Assembly: GCA_013335115.1 (NCBI GenBank)
Contig: JAAXWQ010000002.1
Span: 62,001 to 126,000, forward strand
DNA: 64,000 nt
Direction: 5' to 3'
Origin: Chlorobiaceae bacterium
GTDB lineage: Bacteria; Bacteroidota; Chlorobiia; Chlorobiales; Chlorobiaceae
Below the pieces are notes generated by a model. That model searched no databases. It saw only the letters and a program-made list of their open reading frames with translations, and was not told where the DNA came from. Numbering within the stretch: position 1 is the first letter of the stretch; the number at the start of each line of letters is the position of its first letter. Position numbers and translations under genes: made by a program. Shown here in pieces: positions 8,285-17,524 of this stretch.

Positions 8285-9031
8285 CTAAAGCCACTGAGCT
8301 GCGTCGGCCTCCATGAGGAGCCGGGAGCGAACCAGCGCCACGGCGAAGATGCCCGCCGTCTCGGCCCTGAGGATCGTAGCGCCGAAGGTGACCGGCTGGA
8401 ACCCGGCAGCCTCAGCTCCGGCGACCTCCTCCGGCGTGAAGCCTCCCTCGCCGCCGACAAGGAACAGGATGCGTTTGCCGGCAGGATCGAACCCCGGCAT
8501 CCGCCGCTCCGATTCCCAGGGCATCAGCCGCAGGTCATAGCCGGCAAGATGCTGCACTTCGCCGAGCGGCATCGGCTCCGACACTTCGGGAAGGTAGTGC
8601 CTCCGGCACTGGCGGGCGGCCGCATGCACCACGCTCCGCCAACGCTCCGCTTTGCGATTGAACTTCTCCTCCGCCGGGGTCGATACCGTCCGGCGGGTGG
8701 TCATCGGGATGATCCGGTCGACGCCGAGCTCGGTCGCCTTCTCCAGGAAGAGGTCGAACCGGTGGGGCGACTTGAGCAGTGAGATGGCGACCGTTACGCT
8801 CGTTTCAGGCCGGGGGACGCGACTGACCTGTGAGACCGTCCCTTCGAGCGAACGCTTGCCGATGGCGTCCACCTTCAGCTGTGCCGCCAGCCCTGCCCCA
8901 TCCGTAATGGCGATGCTGTCGCCGACCCTGCTCCTGAGCACCCTGGAGAGGTGGTGGAACTCGTCGCCGTCGATGACGGCGCGTCCACGCTCAAGGTCAA
9001 GCTGAACCGGGGAAACATAGAAAAGGTCCAT
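8285..9031 (-). CDS. rsmE: 16S rRNA (uracil1498-N3)-methyltransferase RsmE
   Basis: A SPOUT-family enzyme that methylates N3 of U1498 in 16S rRNA using S-adenosylmethionine. The 248-residue length is standard. A PUA-like N-terminal domain (residues 1-70, including EFHHLSRVLRSRVGD) precedes the knotted methyltransferase domain. Its SAM-binding stretches are visible: ILFLVGGEGGFTPEEV and TFGATILRAETAGI. It is the last gene of a tight five-gene run, starting 5 bases after the comF stop. Confidence 0.93.
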   Translation of the reverse strand: MDLFYVSPVQLDLERGRAVIDGDEFHHLSRVLRSRVGDSIAITDGAGLAAQLKVDAIGKRSLEGTVSQVSRVPRPETSVTVAISLLKSPHRFDLFLEKATELGVDRIIPMTTRRTVSTPAEEKFNRKAERWRSVVHAAARQCRRHYLPEVSEPMPLGEVQHLAGYDLRLMPWESERRMPGFDPAGKRILFLVGGEGGFTPEEVAGAEAAGFQPVTFGATILRAETAGIFAVALVRSRLLMEADAAQWL

Positions 9032-9036
9032 GGGCG

Positions 9037-9726
9037 CTATATTTTTTCAGTGAGGGCGACGGCGGCGAACGAAACCAACGAAGCTCCGCATCCCCGGAGC
9101 ACGCCGGCGGCAGCCGTCATGGTCGCACCGGTGGTCACGACGTCGTCCACGACCAGCACACGCGGCGGGCAGGGCTGGCTGCCCGGCCCGAACGCCCCAT
9201 GGAGGTTCAGCCTTCGGGCCGACGAGGTGAGGCCGGTCTGGGTGTCGGTGTACCTCCTGCGGACGATCACCTTCGGCAGGAGGGGTATGCCGAGCACTTC
9301 GGCGACGCCCTCCGCAATCTTCCCTGCCTGGTTGTAGGTACGCTCGACCAGCTTGAGCCGATGGAGGGGCACCGGAACGATGCCGTCGAAGCCTGTCGGG
9401 CCCGAGGAGGCGACCAGCTCCCCGAGCTTCCGCCCGAAAAGTCGCCCGAGCGGAAAGATCCCTTCGTACTTCAGGGAGTGCATCGCGTCATGCAGCCGAC
9501 CGGATCCACGGTACGGGTAGAGGCACCATGCCCCGGCGGGAACGTCCTCCTGCCCGAAGTGATCCCGAACGACCCGCTTGAGCGCATCACCACCGGCCGC
9601 AGTGCCGGGATAGGGGGAGAACCCGTCCAGGCAGGAGCCGCAGACAAGCTGCTCTCCGGTACGGAGCAGAGCGCGGCATGCCACGCAGACTTCAGGATAG
9701 AGGATATGCCGAAGCCCTTCAATCAT
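9037..9726 (-). CDS. comF: ComF family phosphoribosyltransferase-like protein
   Basis: A 229-residue ComF protein, a relative of phosphoribosyltransferases involved in DNA uptake in naturally competent bacteria. The N terminus carries a double-zinc-ribbon pattern (CVAC ... CGSC, residues about 13-33). The C-terminal half has the PRPP-binding signature VLVVDDVVTTGAT. The start chosen, MIEGLRHILYPEVC at 9726, places the first cysteine pair at the usual position and overlaps the stop of the ROK kinase gene by 8 bases. The frame is open 30 codons further, but that extension is low-complexity. Whether this organism uses it for competence is not shown here. Confidence 0.88.
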   Translation of the reverse strand: MIEGLRHILYPEVCVACRALLRTGEQLVCGSCLDGFSPYPGTAAGGDALKRVVRDHFGQEDVPAGAWCLYPYRGSGRLHDAMHSLKYEGIFPLGRLFGRKLGELVASSGPTGFDGIVPVPLHRLKLVERTYNQAGKIAEGVAEVLGIPLLPKVIVRRRYTDTQTGLTSSARRLNLHGAFGPGSQPCPPRVLVVDDVVTTGATMTAAAGVLRGCGASLVSFAAVALTEKI

Positions 9727-10729
9727 CGCTGCGGAGGGGGTGCCCCGAGGCGAAGCAGAGCGCGGCGACGCCGCACACCCCGGCCGTGTTGCCGAGCTTC
9801 GCCGGCACGATTTCAAGACCTTCGTGCATCGACGGCAGGGTCGAGCGGTGCAGCTGCATCAGGGCCGGCTCGAAAATGAGCTGGCCGGCCGCCGCGATAC
9901 CGCCGCCGATAACGAACTTGCGGATGTCCATGAGCGCGACGATGTTGGCCAGGCCGACACCGAGGATTGAACCGACCCGCTGCCACAGGCGAAGGGCGAC
10001 GGGATCCCCCTCCTTGGCGGCCCGTTCCATGTGCCGGGGAGAGACCTTCGAGAGGTCGAGGCTGCAAAGCTCCATGAGGCGCGGCGAGGAGTCCTGGCCC
10101 TGCAGCATGCTGCACGCGAGTTCCACAATCCGCTGCTTGCCGATCAGGCTCTCAAGGGTGCCGCGAATGCCGGCGTGCACGCTGTCGCCTTCGAAATCGA
10201 TGATCATGAACCCGATCTCCCCCGCCGTGCCGTTCGGACCGCGGTAGAGCTTCCGGTCGAGGATGATGCCGCCGCCGACCCCCGTGCCGAGCGTCACCAT
10301 CATGAAGTCCCGGAACGAGTTGCCGCCACCAAACACAGCCTCTCCGTATGCGGCTGCGTTGGCGTCGTTTTCGATCAGGATGGGGACGGACATGCCGTGG
10401 GACTGTTCGAGCCTCGCCTGGAGGGCGTCCCTGAGTGGGTACCGGCCCCAGCCGGGCAGGTTTGGCGGGTAGCTGAGCAGGCCCTTCGACGAGTCGACCG
10501 CGCCAGGTGCGCCAACGCCGATGCCGGCGAAAGTGCTGGATTCGAGTTTTTCCGACCCTTGCTGGAAAAGCTCGGCAGCCAGGAGCGCCAGCTGCCCGAC
10601 GACGCCTTCCGGTCCTCCCTCGACGTCGGTGGGTTGGGACTCCTCGAACAGGACCCCCTCGGCCTCGTCGACAACCGCCGCCTTGATGTTCGTTCCGCCG
10701 AGATCGATGCCGATGGCCCAGGAAGGCAT
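9719..10729 (-). CDS. ROK family sugar kinase / glucokinase-like
   Basis: A 336-residue protein of the ROK (repressor, ORF, kinase) family. It has no N-terminal HTH, so it is a kinase rather than a repressor. The phosphate-binding motif IGIDLGGTNIKAAV opens the protein, ENDANAAAYGEA holds the catalytic aspartate, and TLGTGVGGGIILDRKLYRG is the second nucleotide-binding loop. The usual ROK zinc site (C-G-C-G-x-x-G-C) is absent. The matching stretch reads VHAGIRGTLESLIG, with no cysteines, so it either works without structural zinc or has shifted function. It lies 12 bases after lpxA and overlaps comF. Glucose is the likeliest substrate but this is inferred. Confidence 0.85.
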   Translation of the reverse strand: MPSWAIGIDLGGTNIKAAVVDEAEGVLFEESQPTDVEGGPEGVVGQLALLAAELFQQGSEKLESSTFAGIGVGAPGAVDSSKGLLSYPPNLPGWGRYPLRDALQARLEQSHGMSVPILIENDANAAAYGEAVFGGGNSFRDFMMVTLGTGVGGGIILDRKLYRGPNGTAGEIGFMIIDFEGDSVHAGIRGTLESLIGKQRIVELACSMLQGQDSSPRLMELCSLDLSKVSPRHMERAAKEGDPVALRLWQRVGSILGVGLANIVALMDIRKFVIGGGIAAAGQLIFEPALMQLHRSTLPSMHEGLEIVPAKLGNTAGVCGVAALCFASGHPLRSDD

Positions 10730-10741
10730 GTGTTCAGGTAT

Positions 10742-11539
10742 TTACGATTTGAAGGGCTTGATGAACTTCCTGTTATACTTACCGGATTCGAAGAACTCGA
10801 GGATCTCCTGCACCTCCGGGGTTTGGGGAAGGTCGCGCCTGACCGTGTCGAGCGCATTGTTCAGCAGCAGCCCGGACTGGAACAGCAGGCGGTAGACATC
10901 GCGGATATTGCCGAGCTGTTCCGGGTTGAAGCCCCTGCGCTTCAGGCCGATAAGGTTGAGGCCTTCGTAACGGAACGAGGAGTGCCCGCCGGCCATGACG
11001 AAGGGAGGCACGTCGAGGGCTGCCCGAGAGATGCCGCCGACCATGGAGTAACGCCCGATACGGACGAACTGGTGCACGCCGGCAAGGCCGCCGACCACGA
11101 CGAAATCGCCGACCTCGCAGTGTCCGCCGAACTGCACCGAGTTGGCGATGACGACGTTGTTGCCGATGATGCAGTCGTGGCCCGCATGGACATAAGCCAT
11201 GATGAGGCAGTCGGAACCGACGACGGTCTGCCCGCTGGCCTTGGTACCGCGGTTCAGGGTCACGCACTCGCGGATCACGGTACGGTCGCCGACATGGAGG
11301 TAGGTCTTCTCGCCGGCATATTTCAGGTCCTGCGGGGCGGTCGACAGCACCGCGCCGGTGGAAATCCGGCATTCGTTGCCGATGCGCGCACCGTCGGCGA
11401 GATGGACGTGGGGCCCGACGACCGTACCGTCGCCGATGACGACATCATCCTCGATCACCGTATAGGGACCGACCACCACACCTTGACCGAGCTTTGCTCC
11501 CGAGCCGATGACGGCCGTCGCATGAATACTGCTGCTCAT
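10742..11539 (-). CDS. lpxA: Acyl-ACP--UDP-N-acetylglucosamine O-acyltransferase LpxA
   Basis: Catalyses the first step of lipid A synthesis, moving a 3-hydroxyacyl chain from acyl carrier protein to UDP-GlcNAc. It has 265 residues. Hexapeptide repeats of the left-handed beta-helix run through the first two thirds, for example VIEDDVVIGDGTVVGP and CIIGNNVVIANSVQFGGH. The catalytic histidine is H121 in YVHAGHDCIIGN, matching H125 of E. coli. The C-terminal helical part (LKRRGFNPEQLGNIRDVYRL) is characteristic of LpxA rather than LpxD. It starts 7 bases after the DUF2723 gene. Confidence 0.95.
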   Translation of the reverse strand: MSSSIHATAVIGSGAKLGQGVVVGPYTVIEDDVVIGDGTVVGPHVHLADGARIGNECRISTGAVLSTAPQDLKYAGEKTYLHVGDRTVIRECVTLNRGTKASGQTVVGSDCLIMAYVHAGHDCIIGNNVVIANSVQFGGHCEVGDFVVVGGLAGVHQFVRIGRYSMVGGISRAALDVPPFVMAGGHSSFRYEGLNLIGLKRRGFNPEQLGNIRDVYRLLFQSGLLLNNALDTVRRDLPQTPEVQEILEFFESGKYNRKFIKPFKS

Positions 11540-11546
11540 AAACTTC

Positions 11547-14189
11547 TCACTCTTGCTTTAAGGAATCGAGCTTCCCTCCCGCTTCGGGAAGCGCCCGCCT
11601 GAGGCGATCGGCAATCGCTTCCGCATCCCTGTCCCTACCTACGGCCCTGTAGGCCCGGGCAAGGTTGAAGAAGATAGCCGGATCGCGCCGTTCGTCGCCC
11701 TGGCTCGCCAGAAGCTCCAGATATTTAATATACGGATAAGCTTTCTGCTTTGCACCCTGCCCGGCGTAGATCGACACGGCTGAAGCCGCGAGCGATGGGG
11801 TGGCCGGGTAACGGTCCAGCGGAAAGAGGCTGGCTGCGCGGTCGAGCACCTCCACGGCAAGCGGGCCCCGCTGCCTCGTCACCGGTTGCCCACCGGGGCC
11901 GGATACCGTCAGCGACCTCTCGGGTGCAGAGGCGAGATCCAGGGCCAGGCGCACGAAAAGGGGCGGGTAGTTGCCGGCCAGGTCGCGCCCGGTCTGTTCG
12001 ATGTAGACCTTCCGGTTGCCGAGGTTCCGGTAGCGGTAAACCCCGAAGAGGTTTCCGTAGAGCCTGCCGGCGTCAACGAAGCTCATGGGCGACGCGCTGC
12101 GGAGCGGCACCACCTTGTAAACCATGCCGTCGAGCCGGAGGTTCTTGTCGAGGCCGATCATCCCTTCCGGATCCACGGTAAGCGCAAAACAGATCGGTCG
12201 GCGACCGTAGTTGCCGGCGACGATCTCGAACACGGCGATGTCCTGCGGACGCAGGTAGCCCTGCCCCTTGTAGTTGAGCCCGGGCACGAGCCGCCACCGC
12301 AGGGAGTCGTCGGGCGCTGACGGCAGCGACGATCCGGAGCGCCTGGCATCCTCGACGAGCCGCCGCTGTTCGATGCCGGCCGGCAGGGCGACGTCGAGGG
12401 AGTCGATCGGCTCGTAGGTGATGGAGGCGAGCTCCTCGTCGTTGAAGCTGAAATCGATCGGCCGGGCGCCCCTCGGGCTCTCGTGCTTCAGCTGCAGCAG
12501 GTACCAGCCGGTGTTGGCGAGGCTGAGGTTGACCACCCTGACGTCGGTGCGGATACGCTCGACCTCCTGGAGGTACCAGAGCGGGAAGGTGTCGTTGTCG
12601 CCGTTGGTAAAGAGGATGGCATCCTTCTCACAGCTCTGCAGGATGTTCCAGGCCCAGTCCCAGGGCACGTAGTTACCTGAACGGTCGTGGGTCCGGTAGT
12701 TGGCCTGCACCATCCGGCCATCCACCAGCAGCAGGCCGGCAACAAGCGCCGCGGCAGCGAAGAGCGCCCGTTTTTTCTCATCGCCGGATTTCGCGAGCCC
12801 TGCCGCCCACGCCAGCAGCCACTCCATGCCGATACCGATCCATATGGCGAACGCGAAGAAGCTACCGACGTAGCTGTAGTCTCGCTCGCGGGGCTGCGGC
12901 TCAGTCTGGTTGAGGTAGATCACCAGCACCACGCCGGTCATGGCGAACAGGGCCGCGACCACCGAGGCCATCTTCCAGTTCCGCCGGAAATGGGACGCCA
13001 TCCCGCCGATGCCCGCCAGGAACGGCAGGCCCCAGAGCACGCCCCAGTCAACCAGGGCACCCTCCATGTCGTGCTGGCGGCCGATGAACTGCCAGCCGAG
13101 GTAGCGGAGGTACATGTGATCGAGCTGGTAGTTCAGGAAGTAGTCGATATCGCCCGAATAGCGGTCGTAGAAATAGCGGTGGAGCGGTTCCGGGGACCAC
13201 ATCCTCGGCCAGAGCGGCCATTCGCCGTACTGTTCGCGGTTGACGTAGGAGAAGAACGAGGCGATCGTCGAAGGATCGTTCTCGTTGATCGGCGGCCCGG
13301 CGTGGGCGCGCACGAAGATCAGCATGTAGGTGGTGTAGCCGAGCACCAGGAGCAACACCGACAGGAGACCGGTGTTCAGCAGGGCCATCCGGTTCCGGTG
13401 CGAATAATAAATACCGAGCGACAGCAGCACCACCAGGGCGAGCAGCCCCCACCATGAGGTCATGACCATCAGGACGGGAAGCTCCTTGATGATCACCCTG
13501 TAGATCAGGAAGAAGAGGGCGAGGCTGGCCAGCAGCATCAGGCCGAAGGAGCGCGGCGTGACCTCGTATTTCTTGAAGTAGTAGACCAGCACCACCGAAA
13601 AGAGCGCCAGCAGGCAGAGCAGGTGCACGCCGATCGACAGGCCTATCATGTACATCACGGCCAGCAGCCAGCGTTCGCTGCCCGGTGCCGGGTCCTCCTC
13701 GTACCAGCAGAGGATCATCCAGATGACCGTGGCGGTGAAAAACGAAGATGCGGCCCAGAGGCCGGTTTCGACCGCGTTGAACCAGAAGCTTTCGGAGAAT
13801 GCGAGGGCCAGGGCGCCCACCGCCGCGCCGCCATATGCGGAGATCTTTTCAGGAAGGTTCCAGAGGTCGGGGTTCGTCCCCCGGCTGGAGATGATAAGGC
13901 GGACCGTGATCAGGTAGGTGAGCATGACCGTCGCCGAACTCTCCAGGGTGCTGACGAAGTTGATGCGCGCACCGATGTCGTGGAAAAAGGGCAACATGGA
14001 GAAAATGTGGCCGATCAGCAGGAAAAAAGGAGCCCCCGGGGGGTGCGGGATGCCGAGCGTCCGGGAGGTGGCGATCACTTCGCCGCAATCCCAGAACGAC
14101 AGCGTCGGCGCCATGGTCGCCAGGTAGACGGCCTCGGCGGCCAGGAACATGATGAGGGCGACGACCCTGTTGAGCTTTCGGTGTTTCAT
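11547..14189 (-). CDS. DUF2723 (TMEM260-like) multispanning membrane protein
   Basis: An 880-residue protein. About twelve hydrophobic helices fill the first 480 residues, and a mostly soluble region with a TPR-like end follows. The N terminus carries the DUF2723 pattern: LATMAPTLSFWDCGEVIATSRTLGIPHPPGAPFF, here quoted only as the key residues FWDCGE and HPPG. The conserved acidic pair in FWDCGEV in the first loop recalls GT-C glycosyltransferases, and the eukaryotic relative TMEM260 is an O-mannosyltransferase. A sugar-transferase role is plausible but unproved. The start MKHRKLNRVVALI at 14189 is taken because the upstream 22 codons do not look like a signal. It heads the run DUF2723-lpxA-ROK-comF-rsmE. 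Confidence 0.8.
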   Translation of the reverse strand: MKHRKLNRVVALIMFLAAEAVYLATMAPTLSFWDCGEVIATSRTLGIPHPPGAPFFLLIGHIFSMLPFFHDIGARINFVSTLESSATVMLTYLITVRLIISSRGTNPDLWNLPEKISAYGGAAVGALALAFSESFWFNAVETGLWAASSFFTATVIWMILCWYEEDPAPGSERWLLAVMYMIGLSIGVHLLCLLALFSVVLVYYFKKYEVTPRSFGLMLLASLALFFLIYRVIIKELPVLMVMTSWWGLLALVVLLSLGIYYSHRNRMALLNTGLLSVLLLVLGYTTYMLIFVRAHAGPPINENDPSTIASFFSYVNREQYGEWPLWPRMWSPEPLHRYFYDRYSGDIDYFLNYQLDHMYLRYLGWQFIGRQHDMEGALVDWGVLWGLPFLAGIGGMASHFRRNWKMASVVAALFAMTGVVLVIYLNQTEPQPRERDYSYVGSFFAFAIWIGIGMEWLLAWAAGLAKSGDEKKRALFAAAALVAGLLLVDGRMVQANYRTHDRSGNYVPWDWAWNILQSCEKDAILFTNGDNDTFPLWYLQEVERIRTDVRVVNLSLANTGWYLLQLKHESPRGARPIDFSFNDEELASITYEPIDSLDVALPAGIEQRRLVEDARRSGSSLPSAPDDSLRWRLVPGLNYKGQGYLRPQDIAVFEIVAGNYGRRPICFALTVDPEGMIGLDKNLRLDGMVYKVVPLRSASPMSFVDAGRLYGNLFGVYRYRNLGNRKVYIEQTGRDLAGNYPPLFVRLALDLASAPERSLTVSGPGGQPVTRQRGPLAVEVLDRAASLFPLDRYPATPSLAASAVSIYAGQGAKQKAYPYIKYLELLASQGDERRDPAIFFNLARAYRAVGRDRDAEAIADRLRRALPEAGGKLDSLKQE

Positions 14190-14360
14190 GCGGTAGCAAC
14201 GGTTCTTGGGCCTGTGGAAACGCGCGGGAATATAAGCATTTCCCGCATGAAGCATGCCCTACGATGCATAGGGGACGTCCCCTGCCTCGGCATGATGATC
14301 AGGCCGGTGGCGTTTTTCAATCATGAAAGCTCCTGTTGAATTCATCTGTTGCCAAACCCG

Positions 14361-17342
14361 CTACCCTGGTTCGATGATCTCAATATATGTCGTATAGACC
14401 TGCTTCAGCTTCCCCTCCTCATCTTTCTGGGGCATGGCGGCGACTTTGAACCATTGCCGCTGCTGGCCGGCGGGCTGCTCGACACCCATGACAACCCCGC
14501 TGACCGGTTGATTCGTTCGCAAGGCGAGCAGCAGGGGATGCTCTTCGACAGGGAAATCCGAGCCGTCTCCCCTGACCAGCTTCCATCGAAGTTCTGCCAA
14601 AGCCTTGCCCTGGAGTTCTTCCATGGACATCTTGGTAATCCGCTCCGCCTCACGATTAACCATGACGGTTTTCCCTTCCGCATCATGCAGCATCACGCCG
14701 ACAGGCATGGCTTCAAACAAACAACGAAAATTCTCCTCACTTCCACGGAGGCTCTGCTCGTATTTCTTGGCAATGCTGACGTCCGTAAAGGTGATGACCA
14801 CACCGTCAATGCGGTTTTCCTGGGTACGATAGGGCATGATCTTCACGTTATACCAGCGCCCGTCACTTGTTGCCGCCTGCTTTTCACTATACACGAGGGA
14901 GTGAAGCACCTCGCGGGCATCATCCGCCAGTGCAGGGTAATTAAGGTCAGTCACGATATCGGTAATAGGCCGCCCGATGTCACTGGCAATGAGTTTGATG
15001 AGGGTCGCCGTACGCGTCGTGAAGCGGCGCACGTTGAGTTCATCGTCGAGAAACAGTGTTGCGATATCGGTACTGTTCAACAGGTTTTTCATGTCATTGT
15101 TGACCTGCGAAAGGTCACTCACCTTTGACTGCAGCTCCTGATTCACCGTCTGCAACTCTTCATTCAGCGACTGCATCTCCTCCTTGGAGGTGGTAAGTTC
15201 CTCGTTGGTACTCTGCAGTTCCTCATTTGCCGACTGCATCTCTTCATTCGTGGACTTGAGTTCCTCCTGGGAGGTTTGCATCTCTTCACGAATGGTGAGA
15301 AGCTCATCCTTGGCCTGCTTGAGCTCATCCTGTAGCGATGCAAGCCGGCTATCATCTTTGCCTGCAGGGGTCGCTTGAGCGTGCGGTGGAGCGGAAGATT
15401 TCTTGGCAAGGTCAGAAAAAACAATCATGACCAGGCCTTTCATGAAGTCAGGCTCATCAAAAAGGTTAACCGTCACGTCGACCAGCTGTGTTCCGCCGTT
15501 GGTCCCGATGGTCAACCCCGTTTTGGTCATCTCGGTCTTCTGGCGGATCGCACTGTTGAACAGGATATTCAGGTCGTAGCGAAGGCCTTCACGCGCCATG
15601 GCAAAAATATTCAGGCTGGCTTTTCCGGCTGCAGGCTCGAGGTACTTGCCGGTTCGACCGCTGATATAGATGATATCTCCCTTCTCATTCGTAACCACCG
15701 CGGCCGGAGCAAACCTCTTGAGCAGGATTTGATCGATAATCCCCTGGAGGTTTTGCTCTGATATCGTCATTTTGACCGGCCTGTCCGAACCCTCGGTGAG
15801 CCCCGCCTTCAAGGGATGGATAAACGCTGCGGGAAAATCGATAGGCTCCTGCCTGATTCCCTGATAAATCTTCCGGAAGAGGCGCTGCTTGTTGTCAATC
15901 GTCTCAAACAGATGCCCGTTTGGACCAACCGTCTCGGCACTTCCGAGAAAGAGTGCACCGCCGGAATTAAGGCTGTAATGAAACAGGGGAAACAGCTTTT
16001 TCTGCAGTTCCTGCTCCATATAGATCAACAGATTGCGGCACACCAGGATATCAAGCTTGGTGAACGGCGGATCCATGATCACATTATGGGGGGCGAAAAC
16101 TATGGTCTCCCTGATCTCCCGGCTTATCCGGTAACTCCGATCATCTTTCTCAAAATACTTTTTCAGGCGCTCGGGGGAAACGTCGGCCGTGATGTTTAAA
16201 GGATAGGTACCTAAGCGAGCCTTCTCGATGGCATCCTTGTCAAGGTCGGTGGCAAATATCTGGAGTTTGAAATTTCCGGCCGGCTTGAGGCTTGCGATGA
16301 CATCCCTGAAGACCATGGCGAGCGAATAGGCCTCCTCTCCTGTGGAACATCCGACAACCCAGGCCCGCAAGACACCGCCGCCCGACCGAGCAGCGAGAAT
16401 CTGGGGGATGATCTGGGTTTTCAGGGCATCCCATGCGTCAGGGTCCCGAAAGAAGCCGGTAACCCCGATCAGTAATTCTTTGAAAAGCAGCTCGATTTCT
16501 TGTGGATTGCCCTGGAGGTACCGGACATAGTCGGTGATTTTATCAATCTGATGAATGCCCATGCGCCGCTCGATGCGACGATAAATCGTGTTTTTCTTGT
16601 AGAGTGAGAAATCATGTCCGGTCTGGGCCCGCAACAGGATGACGACCTTTTCAAGTCCGGTGAGCGCCCTTTCCTCAAGTGTCTTGGGCCGTTTCGAACT
16701 GACCGGGAAATGTTTCAGGTAAGCGAAAATCTTTGCTGGGAGTTCCTCTACCGGAGCGACGACATCAGCCAGCCCTTCATCAATGGCGCTACGGGGCATG
16801 CCGTCAAATTTTGCGGATGCCGGGTCCTGGACAAACACACCGCCGCCTTTCTCCTTGATGGCACGTAAACCAAGCGTTCCATCGGAACCCATGCCCGAGA
16901 GTATCACGCCGATGGAATCTTGCTGGAGGTCATCGGCCATGGACCTGAAAAAGAAGTCGATGGGCAAGCGCAGGCCCCTTGGCTTGACCATATCAAGCAG
17001 ATGCAAAACGCCATGAAGAATGGTCATGTCCTGATTTGGCGGAATAAGGTAGACATGATCCGCCTCCACCTTCTGTCGATCAATAACCTGGGAGACCGGC
17101 ATCGTGGTAATGCGCTGCAGCAGTTCAACCATGATCCCCTTATGGGTCGGATCCATATGCTGGACGATCACAATGGCCATCCCGCAGTAAGGGGGGACAT
17201 TTTTCAGGAACAGTTCCAGCGCCTCAAGCCCTCCGGCTGAAGAACCAATGCCAATAACAGGAACAAACTGCCCCTGTGCCGGCCGGGAAGCCTTTTCTTC
17301 AAGCTCTTTTTTCGATCGACGGACGGGCGTTGCTTTCGTCAT
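14361..17342 (-). CDS. CheB-CheR fusion with coiled coil and PAS domains
   Basis: A 993-residue fusion. Residues about 25-205 are a CheB methylesterase domain with its full triad: serine in GIGSSAGG (34/35), H62 in VQHMDPTH, and D154 in GMGSDGTLG. Residues about 225-500 are a CheR methyltransferase; VVGCSTGEEAYSLAM is the SAM-binding loop. The CheB receiver domain is absent. A long coiled coil at about 670-745, built on repeated E-E-x-x-S-x-N-E-E-L, leads into two PAS domains (about 755-860 and 870-993). The second PAS is recognised by FEAMPVGVMLHDAEGKTVMV. No histidine kinase follows. The gene stands alone and no chemoreceptor or flagellar gene is nearby, so it probably serves signalling other than swimming. 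Confidence 0.9.
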   Translation of the reverse strand: MTKATPVRRSKKELEEKASRPAQGQFVPVIGIGSSAGGLEALELFLKNVPPYCGMAIVIVQHMDPTHKGIMVELLQRITTMPVSQVIDRQKVEADHVYLIPPNQDMTILHGVLHLLDMVKPRGLRLPIDFFFRSMADDLQQDSIGVILSGMGSDGTLGLRAIKEKGGGVFVQDPASAKFDGMPRSAIDEGLADVVAPVEELPAKIFAYLKHFPVSSKRPKTLEERALTGLEKVVILLRAQTGHDFSLYKKNTIYRRIERRMGIHQIDKITDYVRYLQGNPQEIELLFKELLIGVTGFFRDPDAWDALKTQIIPQILAARSGGGVLRAWVVGCSTGEEAYSLAMVFRDVIASLKPAGNFKLQIFATDLDKDAIEKARLGTYPLNITADVSPERLKKYFEKDDRSYRISREIRETIVFAPHNVIMDPPFTKLDILVCRNLLIYMEQELQKKLFPLFHYSLNSGGALFLGSAETVGPNGHLFETIDNKQRLFRKIYQGIRQEPIDFPAAFIHPLKAGLTEGSDRPVKMTISEQNLQGIIDQILLKRFAPAAVVTNEKGDIIYISGRTGKYLEPAAGKASLNIFAMAREGLRYDLNILFNSAIRQKTEMTKTGLTIGTNGGTQLVDVTVNLFDEPDFMKGLVMIVFSDLAKKSSAPPHAQATPAGKDDSRLASLQDELKQAKDELLTIREEMQTSQEELKSTNEEMQSANEELQSTNEELTTSKEEMQSLNEELQTVNQELQSKVSDLSQVNNDMKNLLNSTDIATLFLDDELNVRRFTTRTATLIKLIASDIGRPITDIVTDLNYPALADDAREVLHSLVYSEKQAATSDGRWYNVKIMPYRTQENRIDGVVITFTDVSIAKKYEQSLRGSEENFRCLFEAMPVGVMLHDAEGKTVMVNREAERITKMSMEELQGKALAELRWKLVRGDGSDFPVEEHPLLLALRTNQPVSGVVMGVEQPAGQQRQWFKVAAMPQKDEEGKLKQVYTTYIEIIEPG

Positions 17343-17524
17343 GTGAGCGATGTTGATGATTGGATGATACGCTGCGACAAGGTATGATCAGGAAACGGCA
17401 TGATTAATATACAACACAGCGGCCCACCTCCATCGCCCTCCTAACCTGGCAGAAAAACCCATACGATTGCCGGCAAGTCCGACAGACTGCCCGGGAAACG
17501 ACAACGGAGGGACCTCCCCTACCG

